From UBA2357 sp041916775 (lineage in GTDB: Bacteria; Pseudomonadota; Gammaproteobacteria; Burkholderiales; Rhodocyclaceae): a DNA stretch of 64,000 bases. Shown in pieces: positions 27,748 to 36,335 of the stretch. The stretch lies in the NCBI GenBank assembly GCA_041916775.1, contig JAYRYZ010000011.1, positions 90,016 to 154,015 on the forward strand, written 5' to 3'. Made by a program: the position numbers and the translations under genes. The number at the start of each line of letters is the position of its first letter. Position 1 is the first letter of the stretch. The notes beneath the pieces are model-generated. The model saw only the letters and a list, made by a program, of their open reading frames with translations. It made no database searches and was not told where the DNA came from.

Positions 27748-30453
27748 ATGCTTCACCATCCAGACGCAAAGTGGCACGCGCAGACCATACAACAATGCGT
27801 CGAGCAGCTGGAAAGTCAGGCCGAAGAAGGGCTCGCGGACGAGGCAGTGCTGCGCAGGCTGGACGAACACGGCCCCAACCGTCTCGCCGAGAAGGCGCCC
27901 CGCCCCGCCTGGCTGAAGTTCATCGACCAGTTCCGCAGCCTGCTGGTGCTGATCCTCATCGGGGCTGCGCTGCTCGCGGGCGCCATTGGTGACCTCAAGG
28001 ACGCGATCGTCATCGGCATCGTGGTTCTGCTCAACGCCACGCTCGGCTTTCTGCAGGAGCATCGCGCCGAGGCTGCGCTCGCGGCGCTGAAGAACATGCT
28101 GGCGCCGAGCGCGCGCGTGCGTCGCGGCGGTGAGATCCGGCAGATCGAGGCTGCCGGGCTCGTGCCGGGCGACGTCATGCTGCTGGAGGCGGGAGACCGC
28201 GTCCCTGCCGATGCCCGGGTGATCGTCGCGCACAGCGCGGAGGTGGCGGAGGCCGCGCTCACCGGCGAGTCCCACGCGGTCGCGAAGCTTGCCGACCTCG
28301 TGCCCGAGTCGGCCGTGCTGGCCGAGCGGCACAACATGGTCTATATGAACACCGTGGTGACGCGTGGCCGGCTCGAAGCCGTGGTCACCGCCACCGGAAT
28401 GCACACCGAGATGGGTCGCCTCGCCGGCCTGCTGGCCGACACTGCAGAGGGCGAAACGCCGCTGCAGGTCCAGCTCGACGGCCTCGGCAAGCGGCTCGCG
28501 ATCATCGCAACCGTCGTCGTCGGACTCATGTTCGTGATGGGGCTGCTACGCGGCGACCCGCTGGTGCAGACCGCGATGACCGCCATCGCACTCGCCGTCG
28601 CGGCCATCCCTGAAGGCCTGCCTGCCGTGGTGACGGTGACGCTGGCGCTCGGCATGCACCGCATGGCAAAGCGCAACGCCATCGTCAAGAAGCTCGCGGC
28701 GGTCGAGACCCTTGGCTGCACCACGGTGATCTGCTCGGACAAGACCGGCACCCTCACGCTCAACCAGATGACCGCGCGCGCGCTCTTCAGTGGTGGGCAG
28801 CGCTTCACCGTGAGCGGAGAGGGCTATGATGGTGAAGGCGCCATTCAGGGCGAAGCGGGCACGCCCGAGGCGCTCCGCCAGGCCCTGCTGCCGGCGGCGC
28901 TGTGCGTGGATGCACGGATCAGCGACGGCAAACTCATCGGCGACCCCACCGAGGGTGCCCTTCTCGCGCTCGCAGCCAAAGCCGGCCTCACTCCGGACGA
29001 GGCGCTGCAGAAGCGCCCCCGCATCGCCGAGATTCCCTTCGATTCGGCGAGCAAGTACATGGCGACCTTCCACCACGCGGGCGAGCGTGTGCTGCTGTGC
29101 GTGAAGGGTGCGCCGGACGTGCTGATCGCGCGTGCCGGGCGATGGCTCGGTGAGAACGGCCAGGCCGTGGAACTGGATGGCGCTGCGCGTGCTGCGTTCG
29201 CCGCCGAGAACGAAACCCTCGCCGATGAGGCCCTGCGCGTCCTCGCGCTGGCCAGTCGGGAGATTCCCGCAGCCGGGTTCGACGCGGCTGCGGACCTGCT
29301 GCCCTGGATCGATGACCTCACCTTGCACGCGCTCGTCGGTATCATCGACCCGCCACGTGCCGAGGCACGCGAGGCCATCGCCACCTGCCACGCCGCTGGC
29401 ATCCAGGTCAAGATGATCACCGGCGACCACAGGGTGACGGCCGCGGCCATCGCGAGGGAGCTCGGCCTGCACGGCGAGGCGCACGAAGGGCGTGAGCTCG
29501 ACGGCTTGAGCCAGGACGCGATAGCCCGCCTGGTCGAAGAGAGCGCGGTGTTCGCGCGTGTCGCGCCGGAACACAAGATGCGCATCGTCGAGGCGCTGCA
29601 GGCGCGCGGTCATGTGGTGGCAATGACCGGCGATGGCGTGAATGACGCGCCGGCGCTGAAGACCGCCGACATCGGCGTGGCGATGGGCATCACCGGCACC
29701 GAGGTCACCAAGGAAGCCGCGACGCTGGTGCTCACCGACGACAACTTCGCGTCCATCGTGCGTGCGGTCGAGGAAGGCCGCACGATCTACGAGAACATCG
29801 TCAAGTTCGTGCGATTCCAACTGTCGACCAACATCGGCGCCATCCTCACCGTTCTCGGCGCGCCCTTCCTCGGGCTCGCGACCCCCTTCACCGCGATCCA
29901 GATCCTGTGGGTGAACATCATCATGGACGGCCCGCCCGCGATGACCCTGGGCATCGAGCCGGCGAGGCCGGGCATCATGCGCGAGCGGCCGCGGCGATCC
30001 GACACCGCCATCCTCACGCTGCAACGCCTGTGGCGCGTCGCCCTGTACGGCGTCACCATGGCCGTCGGCACGCTCGCGCTCTACGCCTGGGCAATGGAGG
30101 CCGGTGACCCGACCAAGGCGATGACGCTCGCCTTCACCACCTTCGTGCTGTTCCAGTTCTTCAATATCTTCAATGCCCGCGCGGAAAGCGGCAGCGCCTT
30201 CAACCGCCAGTTCTTCAGCAACGGCAAATTGTGGTTGGCACTCGGCAGCGTGGTGGTTCTGCAGATCGTGGTGGTGCATTGGGCGCCGGCGCAGGCCGTG
30301 TTCGACACCGTCGATCTCAGCCTGGTCGAGTGGATGCTCGCCACCGCCGTCGCCTCGTCGGTGCTGTTGCTGGAGGAGCTTCGCAAACGCCTCGCCCCTC
30401 TTCTCTTTGCCGTCACACGTGGCAACAGCGCAGCGGACCGGTGGGTACGGTAA
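27748..30453 (+). CDS. P2-type cation-transporting ATPase
   Basis: 901 residues from ATG 27748, with GGAGG 5 bp upstream; GTG 27733 is in frame but less likely. Contains the actuator TGES, M4 AIPEGLPAVVTVTLALG, the phosphorylation site DKTGTLT (D331), the nucleotide-domain KGAPD, hinge MTGDGVNDAPALKTADIGVAMG, and M6 NIIMDGPPAMTLG. Overall it follows Ca2+-ATPase (P2) architecture with ten membrane helices; the exact cation cannot be read from sequence. It stands alone and converges with actP. Confidence 0.9.
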   Translation: MLHHPDAKWHAQTIQQCVEQLESQAEEGLADEAVLRRLDEHGPNRLAEKAPRPAWLKFIDQFRSLLVLILIGAALLAGAIGDLKDAIVIGIVVLLNATLGFLQEHRAEAALAALKNMLAPSARVRRGGEIRQIEAAGLVPGDVMLLEAGDRVPADARVIVAHSAEVAEAALTGESHAVAKLADLVPESAVLAERHNMVYMNTVVTRGRLEAVVTATGMHTEMGRLAGLLADTAEGETPLQVQLDGLGKRLAIIATVVVGLMFVMGLLRGDPLVQTAMTAIALAVAAIPEGLPAVVTVTLALGMHRMAKRNAIVKKLAAVETLGCTTVICSDKTGTLTLNQMTARALFSGGQRFTVSGEGYDGEGAIQGEAGTPEALRQALLPAALCVDARISDGKLIGDPTEGALLALAAKAGLTPDEALQKRPRIAEIPFDSASKYMATFHHAGERVLLCVKGAPDVLIARAGRWLGENGQAVELDGAARAAFAAENETLADEALRVLALASREIPAAGFDAAADLLPWIDDLTLHALVGIIDPPRAEAREAIATCHAAGIQVKMITGDHRVTAAAIARELGLHGEAHEGRELDGLSQDAIARLVEESAVFARVAPEHKMRIVEALQARGHVVAMTGDGVNDAPALKTADIGVAMGITGTEVTKEAATLVLTDDNFASIVRAVEEGRTIYENIVKFVRFQLSTNIGAILTVLGAPFLGLATPFTAIQILWVNIIMDGPPAMTLGIEPARPGIMRERPRRSDTAILTLQRLWRVALYGVTMAVGTLALYAWAMEAGDPTKAMTLAFTTFVLFQFFNIFNARAESGSAFNRQFFSNGKLWLALGSVVVLQIVVVHWAPAQAVFDTVDLSLVEWMLATAVASSVLLLEELRKRLAPLLFAVTRGNSAADRWVR

Positions 30454-30486
30454 AGCCGGGAATGTTCGCGTGGAAGGTTGCGGCGC

Positions 30487-30551
30487 TGGAAACGACAAAG
30501 TCACCCGCGGGTGCCGTTGTCGTTTCCACTGGCCACGGGCACGCCCGTGGC
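30487..30551. terminator. Stacked inverted repeats between the P-ATPase and actP genes
   Basis: Two strong hairpins lie between convergent genes. The first has 12-bp arms (TGGAAACGACAA at 30487-30498, TTGTCGTTTCCA at 30517-30528) and encloses a perfect palindrome, CACCCGCGGGTG. The second has 9-bp arms (GCCACGGGC at 30532, GCCCGTGGC at 30543). Neither is followed by a clear T-run, so they may act as bidirectional, partly Rho-dependent terminators or mRNA-stabilising ends. Confidence 0.5.
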
Positions 30552-30563
30552 ACTTCGGCGGAT

Positions 30564-32234
30564 TTAGTGCGCGCTGGCTGCCGCAGCGCCGATGCCGGTC
30601 TGCGAACGCACGTACTGATCGTCGAAACCAGCCTTGTCGGTCGTGGCGCGGGCGCTCTTGTCGGTCACCGAGAACAGCCAGGTGAAGAAGAACGCGAGCG
30701 GCATCGAGAACAGGGCGGGCTGTTCGTACGGGAAGATCGCGCTCTCGTTGCCGAGCACCACCACCCACACCGCCTTCGACAGCACCACGAAGGTCACCGC
30801 CGAGATCAGGCCGGCGAGACCGCCCAGCAGCGCACCGCGGGTGGTGAGGCCCTTCCAGTACATCGACAGGATCAGGATGGGGAAGTTGGTGGACGCCGCG
30901 ATGCCGAAGGTCAGGCCGACGAGGAAGGCGACGTTCTGCTTCTCGAACATGATGCCGAGCAGCACTGCGACCACACCCAGACCCACCGTGGCGATACGGG
31001 TGACGCGCATTTCCTGCGCTTCCGAGGCACGGCCCTTGTGGATCACTCGGGCGTAGAGATCATGGGCGATCGCCGAGGCGCCGGCGAGCGCGAGGCCGGA
31101 GACCACCGCGAGGATGGTCGCGAAGGCCACCGCCGACATGAAACCGAGGAAGAGGTTGCCGCCCACCGCCTTGGCAAGGTGCATCACCGGCATGTTGCCA
31201 CCACCGATCAGCTTACCCGCGGTGTTGCCGCCTTCGTAGAACTCGGGGTTAGTGCCGACGATCACGACCGCCGCCAGACCCAGGGCGCACACCACGAGGA
31301 AGAAGAAGCCGATGCAGCCGCTCGCGACGAACACGCTCTTGCGTGCTTCCTTGGCGTTCGGCACGGTAAAGAAGCGCATCATGATGTGCGGCAGGCCGGC
31401 CGTACCGAATACCAGGCCGAGCGACAGCGACACCGCGGTGACCGGGTCGGCCATCAGCGAGCCCGGGCCCATGATCTTGAGACCGTCCGCGTGCACCGCC
31501 GCCGCCTTCTGCGCCAGCGTCTCGAGGCTGAAGCCGAACTGGCTCATCGCCATGATCAGCAGCAGTGTGCCGCCGAAGAGCATCAGCACCGCCTTGATGA
31601 TCTGCACCCAGGTGGTGGCGATCATGCCGCCGAAGGTCACGTAAATCACCATCAGCACACCGACAACGATCACCGCGGTGGAGTACTCCAGGCCGAACAG
31701 CAGCTTGATCAGCTGGCCCGCACCCACCATCTGCACGATCAGGTAGAAGCACACCACGGTGAGCGAACCGAAGGCGGCGAACGTACGGATCGTGCCCTGG
31801 TCGAGGCGGTAGGACGCGATATCGGCGAAAGTGAACTTGCCGAGGTTGCGCAGCCGCTCCGCCATCAGGAACAGGATCACCGGCCAGCCGACGAAGAAGC
31901 CGATCGCGTAGATGAAGCCGTCCAGGCCCTTCGAGAAGGTCATCGCCGACAGGCCCAGCAGGGTCGCGGCCGACATGTAGTCGCCCGCGATCGCAAGGCC
32001 GTTCTGGAAGCCGGAAATGCCGCCCCCGGCGGTGTAGAAGTCCGAGGTGGACTTGGTGCGGCTTGCCGCCCAGTAGGTGATGCCCATGGTCGCGACGACG
32101 AAGACGAAGAACATCGCGATCGCGGTGGTGTTCACCGGCTGCTTCTGAGCGATGCCCACTGCGTCGGCGGCATACACCGCACCGGCAGCGAACAGTGCGG
32201 CGAGCGCCGCGAGGAAGGTCCTGTGTGCGCTCAC
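30564..32234 (-). CDS. actP: Cation/acetate symporter ActP
   Basis: 556 residues from a GTG start that overlaps the upstream DUF485 stop (GTGA). A signal-like N-terminus is followed by about thirteen membrane segments of the sodium:solute symporter family, with AGGGISGFQNGLAIAGDYMSAATLLG and GLPHIMMRFFTVPNAKEAR. ActP takes up acetate and other short monocarboxylates with Na+ or H+. The DUF485-actP pair is the standard arrangement. Confidence 0.94.
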   Translation of the reverse strand: MSAHRTFLAALAALFAAGAVYAADAVGIAQKQPVNTTAIAMFFVFVVATMGITYWAASRTKSTSDFYTAGGGISGFQNGLAIAGDYMSAATLLGLSAMTFSKGLDGFIYAIGFFVGWPVILFLMAERLRNLGKFTFADIASYRLDQGTIRTFAAFGSLTVVCFYLIVQMVGAGQLIKLLFGLEYSTAVIVVGVLMVIYVTFGGMIATTWVQIIKAVLMLFGGTLLLIMAMSQFGFSLETLAQKAAAVHADGLKIMGPGSLMADPVTAVSLSLGLVFGTAGLPHIMMRFFTVPNAKEARKSVFVASGCIGFFFLVVCALGLAAVVIVGTNPEFYEGGNTAGKLIGGGNMPVMHLAKAVGGNLFLGFMSAVAFATILAVVSGLALAGASAIAHDLYARVIHKGRASEAQEMRVTRIATVGLGVVAVLLGIMFEKQNVAFLVGLTFGIAASTNFPILILSMYWKGLTTRGALLGGLAGLISAVTFVVLSKAVWVVVLGNESAIFPYEQPALFSMPLAFFFTWLFSVTDKSARATTDKAGFDDQYVRSQTGIGAAAASAH

Positions 32235-32542
32235 TTGTGCGACTCCCGAATGATCTCGTTGTTGAGGTCGTCGAACTCGCCGTTGGAACGCTTCACGTAC
32301 CAGCCGGTGAGCAGCCACGAGCCGATGATGATGAACGCGCCGACCGGCACACCGATGGTGAGCGTGCTGCCTTCGGACAGCGGCGTACGCAGCAGGTCCG
32401 GCGCGAAAGCGACGATCATCATCATCACGTAGTAGGTGACCAGCACCATTGCGCTCAGCAGCATCGCGAAGCGGGTGCGCTTGCGAACCAGTTCATCGAA
32501 GCGCGGATTGGCCCGCACCTTCTTGTAGATTTCAGCAGACAT
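32231..32542 (-). CDS. DUF485 membrane protein (YjcH type)
   Basis: 103 residues with two membrane segments (residues ~27-50 and 60-82), beginning MSAEIYKKVRANPRFDELVRKRTRFA. DUF485 proteins are nearly always encoded directly upstream of actP and are thought to assist the symporter. The overlap with actP implies coupled translation. A good GGAGGGAAG ribosome site precedes it. Confidence 0.9.
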   Translation of the reverse strand: MSAEIYKKVRANPRFDELVRKRTRFAMLLSAMVLVTYYVMMMIVAFAPDLLRTPLSEGSTLTIGVPVGAFIIIGSWLLTGWYVKRSNGEFDDLNNEIIRESHK

Positions 32543-32598
32543 CTTCCCTCCTGATCCAGCGTGGTAATAAATTCTGTAGATCGCCAGTTTCGGCGCCC

Positions 32599-32651
32599 GT
32601 TATACATGACGCACTGCACAAAGTTATTCCATTTCTTTGATGACGGAATAA
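32599..32651 (-). promoter_or_regulatory. Candidate promoter and operator of the DUF485-actP operon
   Basis: On the minus strand, TATAAC (32604-32599) is a -10-like hexamer about 57 bp before the DUF485 start, without a clear -35. Just upstream lies an inverted repeat, TTATTCC (32624-32630) and GGAATAA (32645-32651), separated by 14 bp. It could bind an activator of acetate genes. The 138-bp AT-rich gap also suggests a separate promoter after the dehydrogenase gene. Confidence 0.3.
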
Positions 32652-32680
32652 ATTCTTTTCGCATTTCTCCGTGTTGTACT

Positions 32681-34468
32681 TCAGAACAGCGACGCGTCGA
32701 GTGCGAGCACCGCTTCCGCCCCCTGCACGATCGCATCGCGATACAGCGCGGCCTCGGGCAGGACATGCTCGGCGAAGTAACGCGCAGTGACCGCCTTGGC
32801 GGCGCTGAAGCCGGCGTTGTGTGCAGCCTCCTGATCCAGTGCCGCGGCTGCCGCGCGCGCCATCAGCCAGCCGGCGACGACCACGCCGCTGAGCTTGAGG
32901 TAGGGCACGGCGCCCGCGGCGGCGGCCTGCGGCTCGCCGTCGTAGTGCGCGAGCAGCCAGTCGGTGGCCTCCGCCAGGGCCGTCTCGCCGTCCTTGAGGC
33001 AGGCGGCGATCGCACGCAGGTTGGCGTTGTCGGAGGCCGCCAGGGCATTGCTGGTGGCGGCAATGTCGGCGAGCAGCGCCTTCATGCTGCGGCCGCCCTC
33101 CTTCGCCGTCTTGCGCCCGATCAGGTCGTTGGCCTGGATCGCGGTCGTGCCCTCGTAGATCGTGGTGATGCGCGCGTCGCGCATGTGCTGGCAGGCACCG
33201 GTTTCCTCGATGAAGCCCATCCCGCCATGCACCTGGATGCCGTTCCAGGTCACGCCCTGCGCCATCTCGGTACACCAACCCTTGACCACCGGGGTGAGGA
33301 GTTCGAGACGTGCCTGATTGTCGCGGCGCACCGCTTCGTCGGCGTGGGCGCGGGCGCGGTCCATGCAGCCCGCGACGTAGTAGGCGAGCGCACGGCCGGC
33401 TTCGGTACGCGCCTTCATGTCCATGAGCATGCGGCGAACATCCGGGTGATGCAGGATCGGCTTCTTCTCGCCCGACTTATCGCCGATGATGCGGCCCTGC
33501 ACCCGCTCGCGCGCATAGGCAAGCGCATGCTGGTAGGCGCGCTCGGCGATCGCCACGCCCTCGAGGCCCACGTTGAGGCGGGCGTGGTTCATCATCGTGA
33601 ACATGTATTCCAGCCCGCGGTTCGGCTCGCCGACGAGGTAGCCGACCGCGCCACCCTTCTCGCCGAAGGCCATCACGGCGGTCGGGCTGGCGTGGATACC
33701 CATCTTGTGTTCGATCGACGCGCACACCAGGTCGTTGCGCGCGCCGAGGCTGCCGTCGGCGTTGACGAGGAACTTCGGCGCGATGAAGAGCGAGATGCCC
33801 TTCACCCCCGGCGGCGCATCCGGCAGGCGTGCGAGCACGAGGTGGATGATGTTCTCCGCCATGTCGTGCTCACCCCAGGTGATGAAGATCTTGGTGCCGG
33901 TGATCGCATAGCTGCCGTCGCCGCGCGGCTCGGCGCGGGTGCGCACCGCGGCGAGATCCGAGCCCGCCTGCGGTTCGGTGAGGTTCATCGTGCCGGTCCA
34001 GGTACCGGCGACCATGTTGGGCAGGTAGGTGGCCTTGAGCGCGTCGGAGCCATGGTGGGCGATCGCCTCGACCGCGCCCAGCGTGAGCATCTGACACAGC
34101 GAGAACGACATGTTGGCCGATTTCCACATCTCCAGCACCGCGGTCGACACGGTGACCGGCAGGCCCTGGCCGCCGAACTCGGTGGATGCGGGCATGCCAT
34201 TCCAGCCGGTCTCGCAGAAGCTCGCGTAGGCTTCCCTGAAGCCGCTTGCGGTGGTGACGACGCCGTCATCCCACTTGTTGCCTTCCTTGTCGCCGCTGGC
34301 GTTGATCGGTGCGAGCACTTCGGTGGCGAATTTGCCGGCTTCGTCGAGGATGGTCTCGACCAGATCGGCGCTGACTTCCTCGTTGCCCGGCAGGCTGGCG
34401 ATCTCGTCCAGGCCGGCGAAGGTGTTCATCGCGAACAGCATGTCCTTGACGGGGGCGATGTAGGTCAT
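32681..34468 (-). CDS. Acyl-CoA dehydrogenase, DmdC-like long form
   Basis: 595 residues, the length of DmdC and related long ACADs rather than the ~380-residue short ones. Features: TEFGGQGLPV, NLTEPQAGSDLAAVRT, KIFITWGEHDM, IQVHGGMGFIEETG and IYEGTTAIQANDL with the expected catalytic glutamate (E439). It would oxidise an acyl-CoA (3-methylthiopropionyl-CoA in DmdC; medium or short chain in others), giving electrons to the ETF encoded upstream. The substrate cannot be fixed from sequence. Confidence 0.9.
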   Translation of the reverse strand: MTYIAPVKDMLFAMNTFAGLDEIASLPGNEEVSADLVETILDEAGKFATEVLAPINASGDKEGNKWDDGVVTTASGFREAYASFCETGWNGMPASTEFGGQGLPVTVSTAVLEMWKSANMSFSLCQMLTLGAVEAIAHHGSDALKATYLPNMVAGTWTGTMNLTEPQAGSDLAAVRTRAEPRGDGSYAITGTKIFITWGEHDMAENIIHLVLARLPDAPPGVKGISLFIAPKFLVNADGSLGARNDLVCASIEHKMGIHASPTAVMAFGEKGGAVGYLVGEPNRGLEYMFTMMNHARLNVGLEGVAIAERAYQHALAYARERVQGRIIGDKSGEKKPILHHPDVRRMLMDMKARTEAGRALAYYVAGCMDRARAHADEAVRRDNQARLELLTPVVKGWCTEMAQGVTWNGIQVHGGMGFIEETGACQHMRDARITTIYEGTTAIQANDLIGRKTAKEGGRSMKALLADIAATSNALAASDNANLRAIAACLKDGETALAEATDWLLAHYDGEPQAAAAGAVPYLKLSGVVVAGWLMARAAAAALDQEAAHNAGFSAAKAVTARYFAEHVLPEAALYRDAIVQGAEAVLALDASLF

Positions 34469-34553
34469 TTGCAGCTTCCTCCAGGAAGAGGCCCGGCCGA
34501 GCGTGTGCCGGCAGCCGGGCGGGCGTTCGGGTTGATTCGGGCTCAGTTCGGCT

Positions 34554-35489
34554 TCAGATCGCGGCGACGAGTTGCGGCACGGTTTCGAACAGGTCGGCGA
34601 CGAGGCCGTAGTCCGCCACCTGGAAGATCGGCGCTTCCGGATCCTTGTTGATCGCGACGATCACCTTGGAGTCCTTCATGCCTGCGAGATGCTGGATCGC
34701 GCCGGAGATGCCGACCGCGATGTAGAGCTGCGGCGCGACGATCTTGCCGGTCTGCCCGACCTGGTAGTCGTTGGGTACGAAGCCCGCATCCACCGCGGCG
34801 CGGGAGGCGCCCATGGCGGCGCCGAGCTTGTCGGCGAGGGGCTCGAGCAGCGCGCGGTAATTCTCGCCGCTGGCGACGCCGCGGCCACCCGAGACGATGA
34901 TCTTCGCCGCGCCCAGTTCGGGGCGTGCGGACTTGGTGATCTCGCGTCCGCGCACCGACACCTTGCCGAAGTCGGCCGAGGCCGCGATCGCCTCGATGCT
35001 GGCGGTACCGCCCTCGCCCACCGCGTCGAAGGCGGTGGTACGCACGGTGACGACCTTCACCGCGTCGGCGCTCTTCACCGTGGCGAGCGCATTGCCGGCG
35101 TAGATCGGGCGCACGAAGGTGTCGGCGGATTCGATTGCGACGATGTCGGAGATCTGCGCCACGTCCAGCAATGCGGCGACACGCGGCAGCACGTTCTTGC
35201 CGAAACTGGTGGCGGGTGCGAGCACATGGCTGTAGCCGCCGGCGCGGACCACGTCGAGTGCGCAGGCGGAGACATTCTCGGCGCCCTGCTCGGCGTAGAT
35301 CGGCGCGTCGGCGACCTTCACCCGCGCAACACCGGCAAGGCGCGCGGCGGCCGCAGCGGCTGCGCCGCAGCCGTTGCCGACCACCAGCAGGTCGATGTCG
35401 CCACCGAGGCGCGCAGCCGCGGCGACGGTGTTGAGTGTGGCCGCCTTGAGAGCGGCGTTGTCGTGTTCGGCGATGACGAGAATGGCCAT
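34554..35489 (-). CDS. etfA: Electron transfer flavoprotein alpha subunit
   Basis: 311 residues. The C-terminal FAD domain shows SGGRGVASGENY, LADKLGAAMGASRAAVDAG, VGQTGKIVAPQLYIAVGISGAIQHLAGM and AINKDPEAPIFQVADYGLVGDL-like signatures (here ADL). With EtfB it carries electrons from the adjacent acyl-CoA dehydrogenase to ETF:quinone oxidoreductase. It is 2 bp downstream of etfB. Confidence 0.96.
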   Translation of the reverse strand: MAILVIAEHDNAALKAATLNTVAAAARLGGDIDLLVVGNGCGAAAAAAARLAGVARVKVADAPIYAEQGAENVSACALDVVRAGGYSHVLAPATSFGKNVLPRVAALLDVAQISDIVAIESADTFVRPIYAGNALATVKSADAVKVVTVRTTAFDAVGEGGTASIEAIAASADFGKVSVRGREITKSARPELGAAKIIVSGGRGVASGENYRALLEPLADKLGAAMGASRAAVDAGFVPNDYQVGQTGKIVAPQLYIAVGISGAIQHLAGMKDSKVIVAINKDPEAPIFQVADYGLVADLFETVPQLVAAI

Positions 35490-35491
35490 GA

Positions 35492-36244
35492 TCAGATCAC
35501 CTTTGCTTCGTTCTTGAGTCGGTTCACCAGCTCGGCGACATCCGCCACCTTGATGCCGGCGCTGCGCGCGGCGGGCTCGCTCACCTTCAGCGTGGCGAGC
35601 CGCGGCGCGACATCCACGCCGAGCGCGGCAGGCGTCTGGGTGTCGAGCGGCTTCTTCTTCGCCTTCATGATGTTGGGCAAGGTCGCGTAGCGCGGCTCGT
35701 TGAGGCGCAGATCGGTGGTGATCACCGCCGGCAGGGGCATCTCCAGCGTCTCGAGGCCGCCGTCGATCTCGCGCGTCACCACCACGCGGTCGGCACCGAG
35801 TTCGACCTTGGAGGCGAAGGTCGCCTGCGGCCAGCCGAGGAGCGCGGCGAGCATCTGCCCGGTCTGGTTCGCGTCGTCGTCGATCGCCTGCTTGCCGAGG
35901 ATCACCAGCGCCGGCTGCTCACGCTCGACCAGGGCCTTGAGGAGCTTTGCCACCGCCAGCGGCTGCAACTCGACATCGCCGCAATCGACCAGCACGCCGC
36001 GGTCGGCGCCGATCGCCATCGCGGTGCGCAGGGTCTCCTGGCACTGCGCGACACCGCAGGACACCGCCACCACCTCGGCGACCTTGCCGGCTTCCTTGAG
36101 GCGCACCGCCTCTTCAACCGCGATCTCGTCGAACGGGTTCATCGACATCTTCACGTTCGCGAGTTCGACACCGCTCTTGTCGGCCTTGACGCGGATCTTG
36201 ACGTTGTAATCCACGACCCGCTTCACCGGGACCAATACCTTCAT
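35492..36244 (-). CDS. etfB: Electron transfer flavoprotein beta subunit
   Basis: 250 residues from MKVLVPVKRVVDYNVKIRVK. It shows MNPFDEIAVEEAVRLKE, the AMP-binding region GKQAIDDDANQTGQMLAALLGWPQATFAS, and RYATLPNIMKAKKKP. It pairs with EtfA. A 91-bp gap carrying a GC-rich hairpin separates it from the upstream ligase gene. Confidence 0.96.
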   Translation of the reverse strand: MKVLVPVKRVVDYNVKIRVKADKSGVELANVKMSMNPFDEIAVEEAVRLKEAGKVAEVVAVSCGVAQCQETLRTAMAIGADRGVLVDCGDVELQPLAVAKLLKALVEREQPALVILGKQAIDDDANQTGQMLAALLGWPQATFASKVELGADRVVVTREIDGGLETLEMPLPAVITTDLRLNEPRYATLPNIMKAKKKPLDTQTPAALGVDVAPRLATLKVSEPAARSAGIKVADVAELVNRLKNEAKVI

Positions 36245-36271
36245 CTTCAACATCTCCTGTCGCATTGGGGG

Positions 36272-36325
36272 CCGCCGTGCGCGCACCGCCCTCCGGAGCG
36301 GGTCCGGACGACGGGGGCACGGCGG
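36272..36325 (-). repeat. Intercistronic GC-rich hairpin between the ligase and etfB genes
   Basis: Arms CCGCCGTGC (36272-36280) and GCACGGCGG (36317-36325) are perfect 9-bp complements enclosing two small palindromes, CTCCGGAG and GTCCGGAC. There is no U-tract, so attenuation or processing of the transcript between ligase and ETF genes is more likely than termination. Confidence 0.45.
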
Positions 36326-36335
36326 GGGGAGGGAT

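Noticed and set aside
28546..30768. 740-codon minus-strand frame antisense to the P-type ATPase
   Set aside because: Composition typical of antisense GC-rich shadows; the ATPase motifs on the other strand are complete.
30231..32432. 733-codon plus-strand frame antisense to actP
   Set aside because: The product is His/Gln/Arg/Asp-rich without domains, and the opposite strand encodes a clear ActP and DUF485.
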